Source: Quillaja saponaria (taxonomy: Eukaryota; Streptophyta; Magnoliopsida; Fabales; Quillajaceae). Taken from it: a stretch of 64,000 bases of DNA. The notes below the pieces were generated by a model. The model did no database searches. It was not told the DNA's origin and worked only from the letters and a program-made list of their open reading frames with translations. The stretch covers positions 19,662,062-19,726,061 of the forward strand of contig CM055611.1 in the NCBI GenBank assembly GCA_029379385.1. Reading direction: 5' to 3'. The position numbers and the translations under genes are program-made. The number at the start of each line of letters is the position of its first letter. The first letter of the stretch is position 1. Of the stretch, positions 9,047-21,231 are shown in pieces.

Positions 9047-11991
9047 AGTCTCATGTTTCAGGAGAAAAATATCAATATTTTCAGAAATTGAATATCAAAC
9101 AAAAATTGTCTGGTCATTGCATATGCAGCTAATTTGCTTTTATCCTTCTTTGTTCTATTTTGAAGGAATTGGAGTCATAGTTTCTTCCCGTTGACTCAAG
9201 AATGATACAAAAATTTGATTTTTCATGGAAACAAAAAAATCTTTAAAATGGAGGTGCTTATGAGGCTTTTAATCCCACTAGTGAGTCAGAGTACCTCCTG
9301 GGTTGGTTTTGGTCTCAGCCTTATAAATTACTATTACCAAAATTGAAGGCTAATCACAGTTGGTTCCTAGAAGTCAAATTAAAGCAATTTTTTTTTTTTT
9401 TATGGAAAATGCTATGTTCACGCAATTTTCACATCTCACAATTAAAAAAACGAGTCTCCAGTTGGACACACCCATATTAGAAGGGTGGGGTGTGTGTAGC
9501 TGAGTGCACCGACCAAAATGCTCCGCGCTTTTAGACAGCCCCTTCTTATAATATCTTAAGTTTGTCCTTGTTACCCATGAGAATCTTGATAATTTATTTA
9601 GTCAATGACTCAATGGTGACTGAAGATACCATAATCTTGGTGTCTTATATAAGTGATGTTAATAGCTAACTTCTGTTGGCAGAACAAACTGAAATCAACT
9701 GATCCCACTTCACTTGTAGAACAAAACTGGAAGTTTCCAGTGTCATCACTGATATGGAAAAAGAAGCAAAAAGGTAGTTTTGCTTTTATTAGCTAGTTTG
9801 TCAAAATAACTGAAGTCAATAGTTTTGTTAAGAAAGTCTTCACTCTTCATAGTTTGGTTTCAGGTTTGCTGTTGTCACAGGAGCAAATAAAGGGATTGGA
9901 TTTGGTATATGTAAGCAGTTAGCATCAAATGGGGTCATTGTGGTGCTAACAGCCAGAGATGAGAGAAAAGGTCTTGAAGCTGTCCAAAAAATGAAAGAGT
10001 TTGGTCTCTCTGACCATGTGATTTTTCATCAGCTCGATGTGGCTAATCCTGCTAGTATTGCATCCCTTGAACATTTCATCCAAACCCAATTCGGGAAACT
10101 GGATATCTTGGTATCAATTAGCTCGAACTGAAGTTTCTTTTCTATCTCCTTTCTTCAATTATACTACATACATTAAAGATAAAAATACGCTTGCATTATT
10201 CCCTTATCCACCTTCTAATTATGCTTGAAAGAGAGGCTGAAAATTAGAATTTTGGGAATGCTAAAATCTTTTGGAATCCAGGAGTAGAAAGCTTGAGGCA
10301 GAAGATATACTCAGACTTCAATATGTTAGACTTAGAGACCTTATACTTGGAAATGTATCTCACTAGAAGTTGCAATATTAATGAAGCTTCATGGAATCTT
10401 GTTCTTGAAAACTGAAAGTTTCAGGAAAAAATGGATGTTTTTATGTGGGAACATGGGAGTCTTTTTATCTTAAAGGATCTGTATGTTTTCTTTGTTAATA
10501 TTTCCGATTTCCAGAAAAAAAGTTGCAAAATCATTGATGGGAAAAGTTGGAATCATGTGCAGGTTAACAATGCAGGAATTCCTGGAGCTGTAGTAGATGG
10601 TGATGCTTTAGCAGCTGCTATTGGAAAGGTATGTTTTTTCATTGTAAATATTGCAATTTTTTCTTACCTTGGATTTTTTTTTTTTTTCTGACCAACAAAG
10701 TTAAGGTGTTAACCTGTATTATAGACACATGAAGGGGTACAAGTTGATTGGACTGCAATAGGATTGACACAAACTTATGAGTTAGCTGAAGAAGGTGTTA
10801 AGACAAACTACTATGGTGCCAAAAGAATGACTCAGGCATTTATTAATCTCCTTCAGTTATCAGACTCACCAAGGATCGTTTATGTTTCTGCCTCCATAGG
10901 AAAGTTACAGGTATGTCAGAACTTACAAGTATAGTTTTGTCAAACTATTTATGAGCTCATTGAATCTGATAAATATTGATTTTACTTCATCCCCTTCTAC
11001 CTTAGGCAAAAAAGAAGTCATTGTGTTAGGAGGTTTTTGGTATGTACCACATTTACTCTGCCATATGAAATGCATGTTATCCTTGATGCCGAGGGTTGGG
11101 AATGTGAGATACCTCCCTAGCATTGGGTGCATCCTCTACCTCATATATCGGATGTGTCGTCACAAGTACAAAATTCAAGATTGGGAATCAAAGATGTCAA
11201 TGTTCTCAAAAATAAAATTCATCTAACTAGTATGTACCAAAATGGAGAATCTTGGGTATTCTAGTGGATGCCTAAGCAACCTTGATTCCCACATTCCCAA
11301 TGCGGCAACGCTGCCTTAGAAGAGTCTACTTAAATAGATGATCTAATTGGATTGCCTACCTGAATATATGTATGACAGAACAATGACAGAAAATTCATGG
11401 ATCTAGGCTCTTTTAGTTTAACTTGACCCTGTTTCTCTGATGGGGAAAATGATGTTATAGAGTAAGAACATTCAATCCTATTGGTTAATCAAGCATGCTA
11501 AAGATGTTCATTCTATTTCTAGTGGTCCTTATGACGCACCCAAATTTATTTGTTCTTAAATCAAATTCTAACCCAATATTTGATCAAACATACTCTTTCT
11601 TATGGTTTCCTAGCATATACCAAATGAATGGGCTAAAGGAGTCTTAAGTGATATTGAAAGCCTTACAGAAGAAAAACTAGATGAGGTGCTGAATGAGTAT
11701 CTAAAAGATTTCAGTGAAGGCTCATTAGACACCAAAGGCTGGCCAGATTACATGTCTGCTTATATAATCTCAAAAGCTGCTTCAAATGCATACACAAGGA
11801 TGGTTGCCACGAAGTATCCATCTTTCTGCATCAACTGTGTCTGTCCTGGCTATGTGAAGACTGATATAAACTACAATACCGGCTTCTTAAGCATCGAGGA
11901 AGGGGCTGCAAGTCCGGTAAGGTTAGTGCTTCTGCCAAATGGTGGTCCATCAGGCTTCTTCTTCAATCGAAATGAATTGTCAACTTTTTAG
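8944..11991 (+). CDS. Short-chain dehydrogenase/reductase, (+)-neomenthol dehydrogenase / salutaridine reductase-like
   Basis: This is an NADPH-dependent monomeric SDR of the plant family that reduces menthone, salutaridine and related ketones; the true substrate cannot be read from sequence. The exons are: first exon either 8944-8963 or 9754-9773, then 9864-10110, 10563-10628, 10725-10910 and 11614-11991. Both first exons are 20 bases, end in AG before GTAG and join in the same phase, giving starts MALATER or MEKEAKR. The product is 298 residues, the usual family length. Visible motifs are TGANKGIG (nucleotide binding, residues 12-19), NNAG (91-94), the YVSAS segment around Ser166, and YIISK with Tyr223 and Lys227 as the catalytic pair. 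The C-terminal [12 protein letters not shown] and GGPSGFFF motifs are typical. No stops or frameshifts occur. The 0.7 kb third-to-last-exon intron (10911-11613) contains nothing recognised. Family confidence is high, substrate unknown. Confidence 0.9.
9646..9652 (+). promoter_or_regulatory. TATA box for the downstream first exon of the SDR gene
   Basis: TATATAA lies about 100 bases before the ATG at 9754, giving a leader of about 75 bases if transcription starts 25-35 bases downstream. This is the more conventional promoter distance of the two. Confidence 0.45.
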
Positions 11992-14364
11992 TTGAACTAT
12001 GATCCAGTTTCTCAGTACTCTGCTCATCAACACATAATAAATGAATTATCAGTTTCTATACATGAAGAAACATGAAAATGCCATTATGTATTTTAAATGA
12101 ATAATTACTTGATTGTCAAGTAAGCAAAATCGTGACTCCTTTTTCATTCATTGATGGAATAATCAATATGGAATGTGTTTGTGAAGTCTAGAATCTTTAC
12201 TAGGAATGGCTTCTGCAAATCTTCAGTATAATCTCCATTATGTTCTTTTATTCCCTCAAAGAAACAAGCATGGAGATATTTTCTGCATTATAGACTAATA
12301 TTTTCATGTTCTAAAACTTGTTTATAGTGATCAAACACCTAGTCTCTTAGAATATATATATACAAATGACAAAATACTCTCGCTCACTGTAAGTTTCAAA
12401 CTTATAGATGAATTAATTCTTTTATCAAACTTTTAGATGAAATAATTCTTTATCATGGTATTAAATATTGGAGGGTTTTTTAGTCTTAAAATCAAATTTT
12501 TATTTCCAAAATTACTCTTCTCATTTTTTGTTGGAATTCATCCCCAAATATCCTGCCCCTCCTCTTTTTCATTTGCTTTCATCTCTATCTTTCATTTCAT
12601 TTTCACTTTTCCAAAAAGAAGTATTATGGTAATTTTTCTTTCAAAGTTTATTTTCCATAGAAATTGGAATTGTATTATTTTATGTTGCTTTATTTAATCT
12701 GTCATAATGGTTTCATGACCAATTTTATGTGTCCCCAAAAACCTCAATCAGCAACAATAGTACTTTTGGGTGCAACAGTAGATAGTCGGTGGTTGAGCTA
12801 GATATTTAATGTTGGAAGTCTGACTAAAATTTTATGTAAATATATTTAATTACAGTAATTATAAAAAAAATATATATATATATATATAATAAAATCAATA
12901 ACCCATAAGACGTAATAATTTATATGCTACAAGAGTTAAAAGACAAAAATAAATGTCTTCCAAATATATCTTGAGTTACTTAAATAAAATTTAAAATTGT
13001 GAGCTACGCTCTTTCAAATTAACAAATTGATATTGATTTTTTTTTCCATAGTTGTTTATTTTAAACTAATAACAAATAAATATAATATATTTAAAGGTTA
13101 AAATATATAATATATTGACTTGTTACTGGTTCAATTCTCAAATTTTGCTAGTCAAGCAAAAGAATTAATTTCTTCTTGAACACACTCAATAATTGTCTTG
13201 AAAGTAAATTTGAAATATAGAGAAATTTAAATTATATTAAATTTTTATATACTTTGGGTCTAATAATATAATCTTTAAAATAAAAATTTTATCTATTTTT
13301 TAAAACATAAATCTCTTCTTTTTTTTAAGCCTAGACAATGGCCTCTCTCTAATATTGAAAGAGATTCACTCATAATTTTTTTTGGTGGCTGATGACTGTC
13401 GATACAAATTATAAAATATAGACAAGAGAAATCTTAATTTAAATTTTATAATAATCTTATTTCATATTGAGCTTTAAGTTTTAACTCATTAATCTTATAA
13501 TCTTGTAGTATAAAAAATAAAAATGTTATTAAGGTTTTACTTTTGGAATGGCAGTAACATAAATAAATAAGAGAATATAAAAAATTAAAAATTAATTTTA
13601 TATTATAATATTAATATTTTTTTTTTAAATTGAGAGGGTCATAGCCCCCTTATCCCTTAAAGCCCCTCCTTCTTAGTAGTGTTTGATGTGTAAAGCAAAC
13701 AGCCCTAAGAGGCTCAGTGAATTAAAACAGTCAAGTGAGTAGATCTGCTGGGAAGTTTCCTAGTATTCTTGTTCATTACTCTAGCACTTGCTTTTTTCAT
13801 GCTCCCTAATAGGGGGGCAAAAAACTGATCTTACTTAGTATATATTATATTTTTTATGGTACAAGATCTTTCTTAATATAAATCCATACAAATTGGTGTA
13901 ACAACTTGTCGTCTCACTTATATTTACCCAGGTGGGATCATTTTATTCGGCATTTAGAAATGGGAGAAAAAATAAAAATAAAGTGCCAAAACGTTAAAAA
14001 AAAGAAGTGAAAAGAAGTATTCCAAGTTATCATTCAAAATTAAAGGAGAATAGTTCTCAAAATCTAGTAGCTTCCACTGACAACATTAGTTAGAATAGAA
14101 AAAAGTCTTAAACGTATTTGTCTTTTTTTTTTTTTTAATTTAAAAAATAATAACAATTATATACATTATTAAGAGACACATGTATGTGTATACTCCTGTA
14201 TACACAATTTATGAAGTCTCTCGAGCGAAGAAGATAAATCATAGGTAAAATGTAAAGTCCTACTCATCCAAGTGTTTCATATTCTATAAATTAAAATACA
14301 AATGTGGATGATTATTAAAATATAAAAAATATATATTCTTAGGACGGCATAAAAAATATAAAAA
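11992..14364. other. Intergenic, no gene seen
   Basis: After the SDR stop comes an AT-rich 3' flank, followed by AT-rich intergenic DNA with a short (TA)n run near 12868-12888. A stretch ending near 13675 in alternating runs of C (CATAGCCCCC, AAAGCCCCTCC) resembles the end of a worn transposon, but its partner end near 12785 is too diverged to call. No conserved coding sequence is visible on either strand. Confidence 0.6.
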
Positions 14365-14503
14365 TTGATATATATATACTCGAAAGAAAAGTGATCAGTG
14401 GACGAATGTGTCCCATGTAGGTCTAAAACTTGGTCAAAGTTTACGTGAATGAACTATTTTTTTTCGTCCACCAATCACTTTGTTTCGTATACATATTAGT
14501 TCT
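14365..14503. repeat. Foldback (MITE-like) inverted repeat
   Basis: Two arms of about 40 bases face each other: the left arm (14365-14406) ends AAGTGATCAGTGGACGAA and the right arm (14463-14503) begins TTCGTCCACCAATCACTT. The loop is about 56 bases. The unit lies some 1.05 kb upstream of the phosphomannomutase start codon. No target duplication could be fixed, so the family is not assigned. Confidence 0.6.
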
Positions 14504-14959
14504 TAAAAATTTATTTATTCATTTTATTTTATTATTAGTTTAACTCATATATACACTGTCATTAAATTTACAAAAAGTTCACCATCCAATTATGACCTCG
14601 GTTGTGAAAAAAAAATAACACGAATTTCTCACCAAAAGAAAAAAAGAAAAAAAAAATAGTATTAAATCGAATCAATTATTCCTTAAAAAGAGATGGGCAT
14701 CTCTCACGTAATTTCCTAATTTTGCCAAATATCTGCCAGCAGCCATGCAACATCCTTTGTCCATTTCTCGCACAGATCTCTATTATTTTTATTATAATAT
14801 ATTCCATTCATAAAAAATTCCATAGAATTCCAGTTCCAGATTGGAGTTCCGCCATTGAAGATCTGCTTAATACTCTGTGCCCAAAATCCATATAATACTT
14901 CAGAGTCAAACTGCTCAAGCTTTACATTTTTTGAGTCCCTTCTATCATCCAACACTAAG

Positions 14960-15544
14960 GTAAGTTCTAATGCTGATTTTTATTAGATTTGAAGTATAAT
15001 TTTCTGTTGAAGATATACTCAAAAAGCATCTGATTTCTGGAATAGGGTTTTCTTTAATTTCTCAACTTCGGAATTGGAATTGCAAAAGCACGAGGAATGC
15101 TGATTTCTTAAATAGGGCTTCCAGTTCTGCAGCTTAATAGAGTAAAAACTAGCCAAAGAATTGAGGTCATACTAAAATCCCAGATTTAGATAGAAAAACC
15201 CTGATCAGCATTCAACTTCTAATTGGAAGTGGATCTAGTATTGAAATGAATTCAAAACAAATTCACATTCTCATCTGATTAGGAAGCTGAATTCTTTTGA
15301 AATTCAAATAAAAATGCAACAAGTTCTACTGTCTTGTCATGCTTTTGATTATTTAGTTAATTACTCATTTAGTGGTTAAGTGTATTTTTCCAGGAAAATA
15401 ATTCCTGGAAGTAGTATCCTTGCCAAAGGAAAAGGTAATCTGCAAGTTGGCATATGTTTGTATGAAGTTTCATGAAAATCTTAATGCATTCTTTTTTATC
15501 ATTTTCCGTGGGTAAGTTATACGGTTCTGTGGGTTTGACTGCAG
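14960..15544 (+). other. Probable 5'-leader intron of phosphomannomutase
   Basis: A strong donor (AAG followed by GTAAGTTC) at 14960 and an acceptor (GACTGCAG) at 15544, eight bases before the ATG, suggest that the leader is spliced. No start codon is needed upstream. The first noncoding exon would lie just before 14960. Confidence 0.5.
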
Positions 15545-15551
15545 AAGCCAA

Positions 15552-18500
15552 ATGGCTGCTAGGAAGCCCGGTTTGATTGCTTTGTTCGATGTTGATGGGA
15601 CTCTTACGGCTCCAAGAAAGGTAATTGTTTCTTCTGTAATTCTGTTCTCTCCATATTAGTTGTTATTTTATGGCCACTACAAGGAAAAGACAGTTTGGCA
15701 AGGGACACAAATCATTATGACTGTTCGGTAGAACTATTATTAAAGTCATCTGCAATTATTTATCATAAATGTAGTAGAGGCTCTTGTTTCCATGATTCTC
15801 TGCTAAGATAATAAACAAAACCCAGAAATATCTTTTATTTTATTATATTAGAGTTTTAATATATTAATACTTGAATGTTAGGTGGTTACTCCAAAGATGA
15901 TAGAGTTCATGCGAGAACTTCAAAAGGTACATGCTTAAGAATTTTGAGACTCCAAATTTATCAAGTTTTATAATTCTTCCATAGTATTTGATAACTTGTC
16001 TAATTGCAGGTTGTTACAGTTGGAGTTGTGGGGGGATCTGACCTCATTAAGATATCTGAGCAGCTTGGGCATACAGGTTAACTTTGAGTTGCTCTCCACA
16101 TTCCTGTAATTAAAATCATGACCGTATATTCTTTACACTTCCTTTGGGAAGATTGCAGCTTACAGTATTTATTTCTATCTATTTTTTGTCTTGCTTCTAA
16201 GTATAAAAATTTCCTCACCTGATGGTATTAAAGATTGCACAAGTCTGTCTCTCAGCAAATATGCTGACAATCAACATTGCACTGATTTCCTTTCCTTGTC
16301 TTTTCCCATATTCTTGTTTTCTGAAAACGAAATTGTTCATCCCTCATTCTCAATATTAAGAAAAAAGACATAAATCTACATACTTTATTGTCTCTGTGCA
16401 CAATTGGATGTATCTGTGTCTTTGCAGTTATCAATGACTATGATTATGTATTTTCCGAGAATGGTCTTGTTGCTCACAAAGATGGGAAGCTCATTGGAAC
16501 CCAGGTAGCAAACTGCTATGAGCCTATGACTATAATAGAAATGCAACGATAGCTGATATTTAATCCTTTTTATGTGAACGCTAACGTTCTTAAGACGCAC
16601 TTAGATGGTTTCTTGATGGTCTTGTACTGAGAAAATTATACATGCAACAATAAGCATTTAACAGCTTGTAGCCCCATGCTATTGTGATCGATGCATTATA
16701 AATTTTCTGAATAATGTAGAAATGCTTGTTTCATTTGCCATATTAACTCTTAGAGCTGAATAATTACTTAGATTCTTGAGTACATAGTGGAAATCTGTCT
16801 GTGGACTCATAATAACCATATTTGCTGTCCATGATGAATTGCTCTCTTCTTCTTCTTTGTTCCCCTTAACCTTTGGTTTGATCTAACCTCATTCATGTCT
16901 TGTGCTTTCTTATTTTTCCAGAGCTTAAAGTCATTTCTTGGGGATGAGAAGCTCAAGGTAAGATTCTATACTGTTGGATTACTTATTTGAAATGTATCCA
17001 AGGGATTTCATTTACAGTATACAAATGATGGCTTGCTAACAGCTCCAGCCTCATACATATCCAGATAACCAACCGATGATCACTAGAAGTATCTTCTTGA
17101 TTTATAAATTATTTATATAAAGCTTAAAAGATAACTGGACAAGTGAGATTATCCCTCTCTGTCTGACAGATTGTTGCTGTAGAATTTCAATATAGGCTAA
17201 AGAGTTGCATGTGGAGAAAATATACATTCCAGCATTTTAGTTATATGCCTTTTGTAATAATAGATTGGGAACTATTGTCCAGGAATTTATTAATTTCACA
17301 CTTCATTACATTGCCGAGTTGGATATCCCCATTAAAAGGTTAGTGGATAGATGCAAATTGCTAATTGTTTTCTCTTCAGGTTTCTAACCTTGTTAGATCT
17401 TTGATCCCTCTTTTGCTTTTATGTTGTTAGGGGAACATTTATTGAGTTTCGCAGTGGGATGCTCAATATATCACCAATTGGGCGAAACTGTAGCCAAGAA
17501 GAAAGGGATGAATTTGAAAAGTATGACAAGGTGGTATACTTTGGCTTATAGTGTATATATTTGCAGATTCAGTTTTTATAATTTGACTATGTACTTGGGT
17601 ATACCTCATCCTGAATCATATGTTGCAACATGAGTGTTCAGGTTCACAATATCCGGCCAAAAATGGTTTCTGTACTTCGTGAGAAGTTTGCTCACCTTAA
17701 CTTGACATTTTCAATTGGAGGGCAGATAAGCTTTGATGTGAGTGACTATCTTCATTTATGGCATGAACATGATGATTTAAGGACTTTCAAATAAAATCCA
17801 AATAAAAGGTTTCCATGTAATCTCCGGTAGGCATAATTCTTGTAACAGGTTTTCCCTCAAGGTTGGGATAAGACATACTGCTTGAGGTACCTTGATGGTT
17901 TCAATGAAATCCACTTCTTTGGTGACAAAACTTACAAGGTCAGCGCCATAACTTTGTTATGCATATTTTCAAGTTACATTTTGTGTTCCACCAACCAACT
18001 TCATGATGTGATATAGTTGCAACCTTCTTTGGACACTTGTGTAGGTTGTTATACAGTCTTCATATGTTAGGCCCCTTATGAATTTTTCTGTTTTAATATT
18101 CTATCATTACTTGTCGTGTTTGGCTAATTGTCAAACCTACTGCTTCTATATTATCGTTTCTCCTCTTGTAACAAATTAAATCATGACTAAACGGAAGGTT
18201 GCCTGCTTAAAATGTGAAGGTGAAAACTGCCAATAGGTAACTGAATAATTTCTCTTCTTTCACTCTCACTCTCACCAATGAATAATTAAACTATCATTCT
18301 TTAACAGAAATTATGCCTACTGAATTCTGGCCCATTAAGTAGATGAAGAATAATTTACAAAGAATTCTTCTTTGTAAAGTGCTTCAAGGACCCTAAGCAA
18401 ATACTATTGTAGGAAGCCCAGAGCAGTTTCATTGTCTAGTGCTGAGGAACTCTGTTCAAGCGAATTCTTTTTAAAAATAATTTACATTTGGAAAACCCAC

Positions 18501-19584
18501 ACCCAAATCATTGGGGCCAGCTACATGGATCCTCATAAAGCTAGTTGGTATCCTCCACATTAATTATTTTCCTCCATTGATCCCTATCCATGGCTAAGTT
18601 ATCTTTAAACCTATTGTACTCATGTTTTTCCCCACCACTGGTACCCATGTAGTTTTTGGAATTCCTCTAGTCTTCTTTCCGCCAACCTGAATCTTCTCAC
18701 ATTTACATCTCTACCACATGGCCAAAAGTGGCCGAAAATATCTTAAGTGATTCTCCATCACCGTCTCTCCGATTGGAGCCACCCATACCTTAGACCAAAT
18801 ACCTTTGGTCCTGACACTCTGCAAAAACGGGCATCCCCTAAAGAAAAAGTGTGGCATTCTTGTTCTGAAAACCAAAATTTTCAAATGTGTTGGTTGGTTT
18901 TATGACTTATAGATTTACTTTTGATGCTGTCACTTGCAAATACGCAGCGTCCATGTTTGTGAGTACGCCAAAGTCTTCAATTCTGTGCTTGTATTCATAT
19001 TTCTCACAAACAATAGAGTTGTGAACTTCTTTTCCCTTTTATTGAGCAGGGTGGAAATGACCATGAAATTTATGAATCAGAAAGAACTGTTGGTCATACA
19101 GGTCAGTTATGCTTGTCCTTAAAATTTATTTGTAGCCATCTGTGGAAATAATCCAATTTTTGATGTGAATGTCATGGAGAAGCAATAATGTATATTTTTT
19201 TCTTTCCATACATTGATTCAAAAAATGAACCAGAATCATTGAATATTGAACCTGTTTGAGGCAAATATTGTGCAAGAGCAACAGTCAAATAGCGGGTATA
19301 AATGAATCAGATTGAAATACTTTCTAAATCCCAACAGTTTTAGCTTCAACATGCCACAAGAAAAGAGAATGCATGTAGTAGGTCAAATTTTGTAAATGAA
19401 AATAGAATGATAGGTGTTACTCATCTTCAGAAGAAAAGAAAGAAAATGAATATTTGCCTTTCAAAAGAATACTTCTATTTGTTTATGTGGTTATAACCTT
19501 ATGAGTTATATTATCTGTTTTCCAGTTACAAGCCCTGAAGATACCGTGGAGCAGTGTAAAGATCTGTTCCTAGCAAACCCTTGA
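15552..19584 (+). CDS. PMM: Phosphomannomutase
   Basis: The enzyme interconverts mannose-6-phosphate and mannose-1-phosphate in the cytosol, feeding GDP-mannose for ascorbate synthesis and protein glycosylation. Eleven exons: 15552-15620, 15882-15926, 16010-16076, 16428-16504, 16922-16957, 17283-17338, 17431-17530, 17642-17737, 17849-17938, 19050-19101 and 19526-19584. They sum to 747 bases, 248 residues, as expected for eukaryotic PMM. The HAD-type catalytic motif DVDGTLT holds the nucleophile and acid/base aspartates (Asp13 and Asp15). Other family segments are [79 protein letters not shown] and the C-terminal [10 protein letters not shown]. All splice sites are GT-AG and all phases agree. 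Intron 9 is unusually long (1.1 kb) and holds a repeat remnant. Confidence 0.97.
18510..18790 (-). repeat. Retroelement-like remnant in phosphomannomutase intron 9
   Basis: The segment GGGGCCAGCTACATGGATCC and the C-rich text after it resemble, in reverse orientation, a dispersed plant repeat that carries GGATCCATGTAGCCGACCCC near its 3' end. I know that repeat from many plant introns but cannot name the family with certainty (a SINE of the Au type is one possibility). The remnant is diverged and has no visible target duplication. Confidence 0.35.
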
Positions 19585-20459
19585 GATAATGGTAAACGCA
19601 TTATGTATTTTCCATGTATGATCATAGGTGGTCTAAGCAACTATCTACTCAAATATGTGGCTGTAACATTTATAGTAAAATAAAGTTTCCACTTTCCAGT
19701 TCATGAAAATTCTCGTGTACTTAATTTTGTTATTGAAGTTCTTTGGCCTCACTTTTTTAATTTAGCAGTCATATATATCTAGACTAGCTTACGCGCACAT
19801 CAATTAATCACATCTCCGACCCGATTGAAAACATGTCATCCATGTCGAGTCTAGAAAATTTGTCAAGATTTTACATCCACGGCTTCTCTTAAATATATTC
19901 AAATCCACTAATCAATGAAGAGATCACTCATTCTAACCAATATAGGTTATAATTAATTTTAAAAAATAATAATAGAATTGTATGTGTGCTGTTGTGCAAT
20001 TTTCTTTTTTCTTTTTGTACTAGCTCATGATACACTACATGCGTGAAAACAAAAATGGTAGAAGAGAGATATAAGAGTGGGGAGGGAAAAAAAAACAAAA
20101 GTGATAAAAATGTAGAAAAATTGGGAGCAAAAAAGAGAGTGGAGATTGGGATGTGGTAGACATGTGAGTAAAAAATAAAAAATAAATAAATAACTATGTC
20201 TTGCACCCACTACATCCTTTTTTTTTTTTCCTTAAGAAAGTCTTAAATTTGAAATAAGAGATTGTGCCTGGTTGAATAACATTGGTTACCCACCTCTAAA
20301 GAAGGGGTCCAGGTTGTAGTCCCGGCATCGAAATTCTTTTTTAAGTAATTCACTTTTATTAGACATTTTCATTCTCTTAATTCTAATAGGCACTTCCATG
20401 ATTACAGAGGCTGAGATAGATAACTCCCAAAGACTCTTTGTAGCTGTTTTCATAGGTGA
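19585..20459. other. Intergenic after phosphomannomutase
   Basis: The 3' flank of PMM is followed by AT-rich sequence with a purine-rich stretch at 20040-20200 and a T run at 20218-20230. Frames open here are low-complexity Phe/Ser/Leu-rich translations and have no gene features. Confidence 0.6.
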
Positions 20460-20720
20460 GGGTTAGGGATAGCAATAAGCTGAGCTAGCTCGTGAACAGT
20501 TTGTGAGCTACTCGTTAAGAACTCAAATCAAGCTCAGCTTGTTTTTTAAACAATTTTGAAGCTTTATTTTAAACTCGTTTAGTAAAACAAGCCTAGCTCA
20601 ATCTTTCTAAAGCTCGACTCGTGAGCTAGCTCATTTAATATTATTTAATAAAAAATTTATTATTTATATATACATTTATAATAAATTTATTTATATACAA
20701 AAAAATAAACATAAATTGTT
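20460..20720. repeat. Dispersed repeat with GAGCT/CTCG motifs
   Basis: The sequence begins TAGGGATAGCAATAAGC, close to the TAGGGGTGGCAA end common among plant nonautonomous DNA elements, and then repeats GAGCTAGCTCGTGA-like words in both orientations (AGCTCGTGAAC, CAAGCTCAGCTTG, AGCTCGACTCGTGAGC). Such text is typical of a widespread plant repeat. The far end is not resolved. Confidence 0.4.
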
Positions 20721-21231
20721 ACTTGATTTAGTTGTAATTTGCATAAATGTTTATTAAGTGATCTTTAGTTCAACACTCCTTGTTGACACCCCAAATGGGG
20801 GTAGGGTCATGATCTCTATTGATTTACATATACATATTGTCTATGCTTCATGAGCTTTCTAAATAACAGGGAATTCTTATCCTGTACATATAGGATTCAT
20901 TCTTATAAGGTTGTTACATCTGAAAAATGACGAAAAACATGCCAGATTCAGCTAATTTTATAAAATTGTTGTCTTGATTTTACAATAAATTCTGCAATTT
21001 CTAACATCCTACAGTTGAAAATCTGCAGTGGCCACATAACATAGCCTACGTTCCAATCTAACTGGCTATCAAACCCAACTTAACAAGATTTGCCAAAGAC
21101 AGGATTTATAAAACCCCTGTTTCCCTTATGCAGGGAACCGCCAGAGATGTGTCCCCCCACCTCAAAAAGAAAGTTGAAAAAACTAATTTACAACTAGCCT
21201 TAGATGATTAATTTCTACAAGTCTTCAGACT

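Noticed and set aside
12785..13675. Possible worn transposon with C-rich right end and a GAGCTAGATATTTAA left end
   Set aside because: The two ends align only weakly and no target duplication could be found.
20025..20210. Frames over the purine-rich stretch
   Set aside because: The translations are Phe/Leu/Ser runs from low-complexity DNA without a homologue that I recognise.
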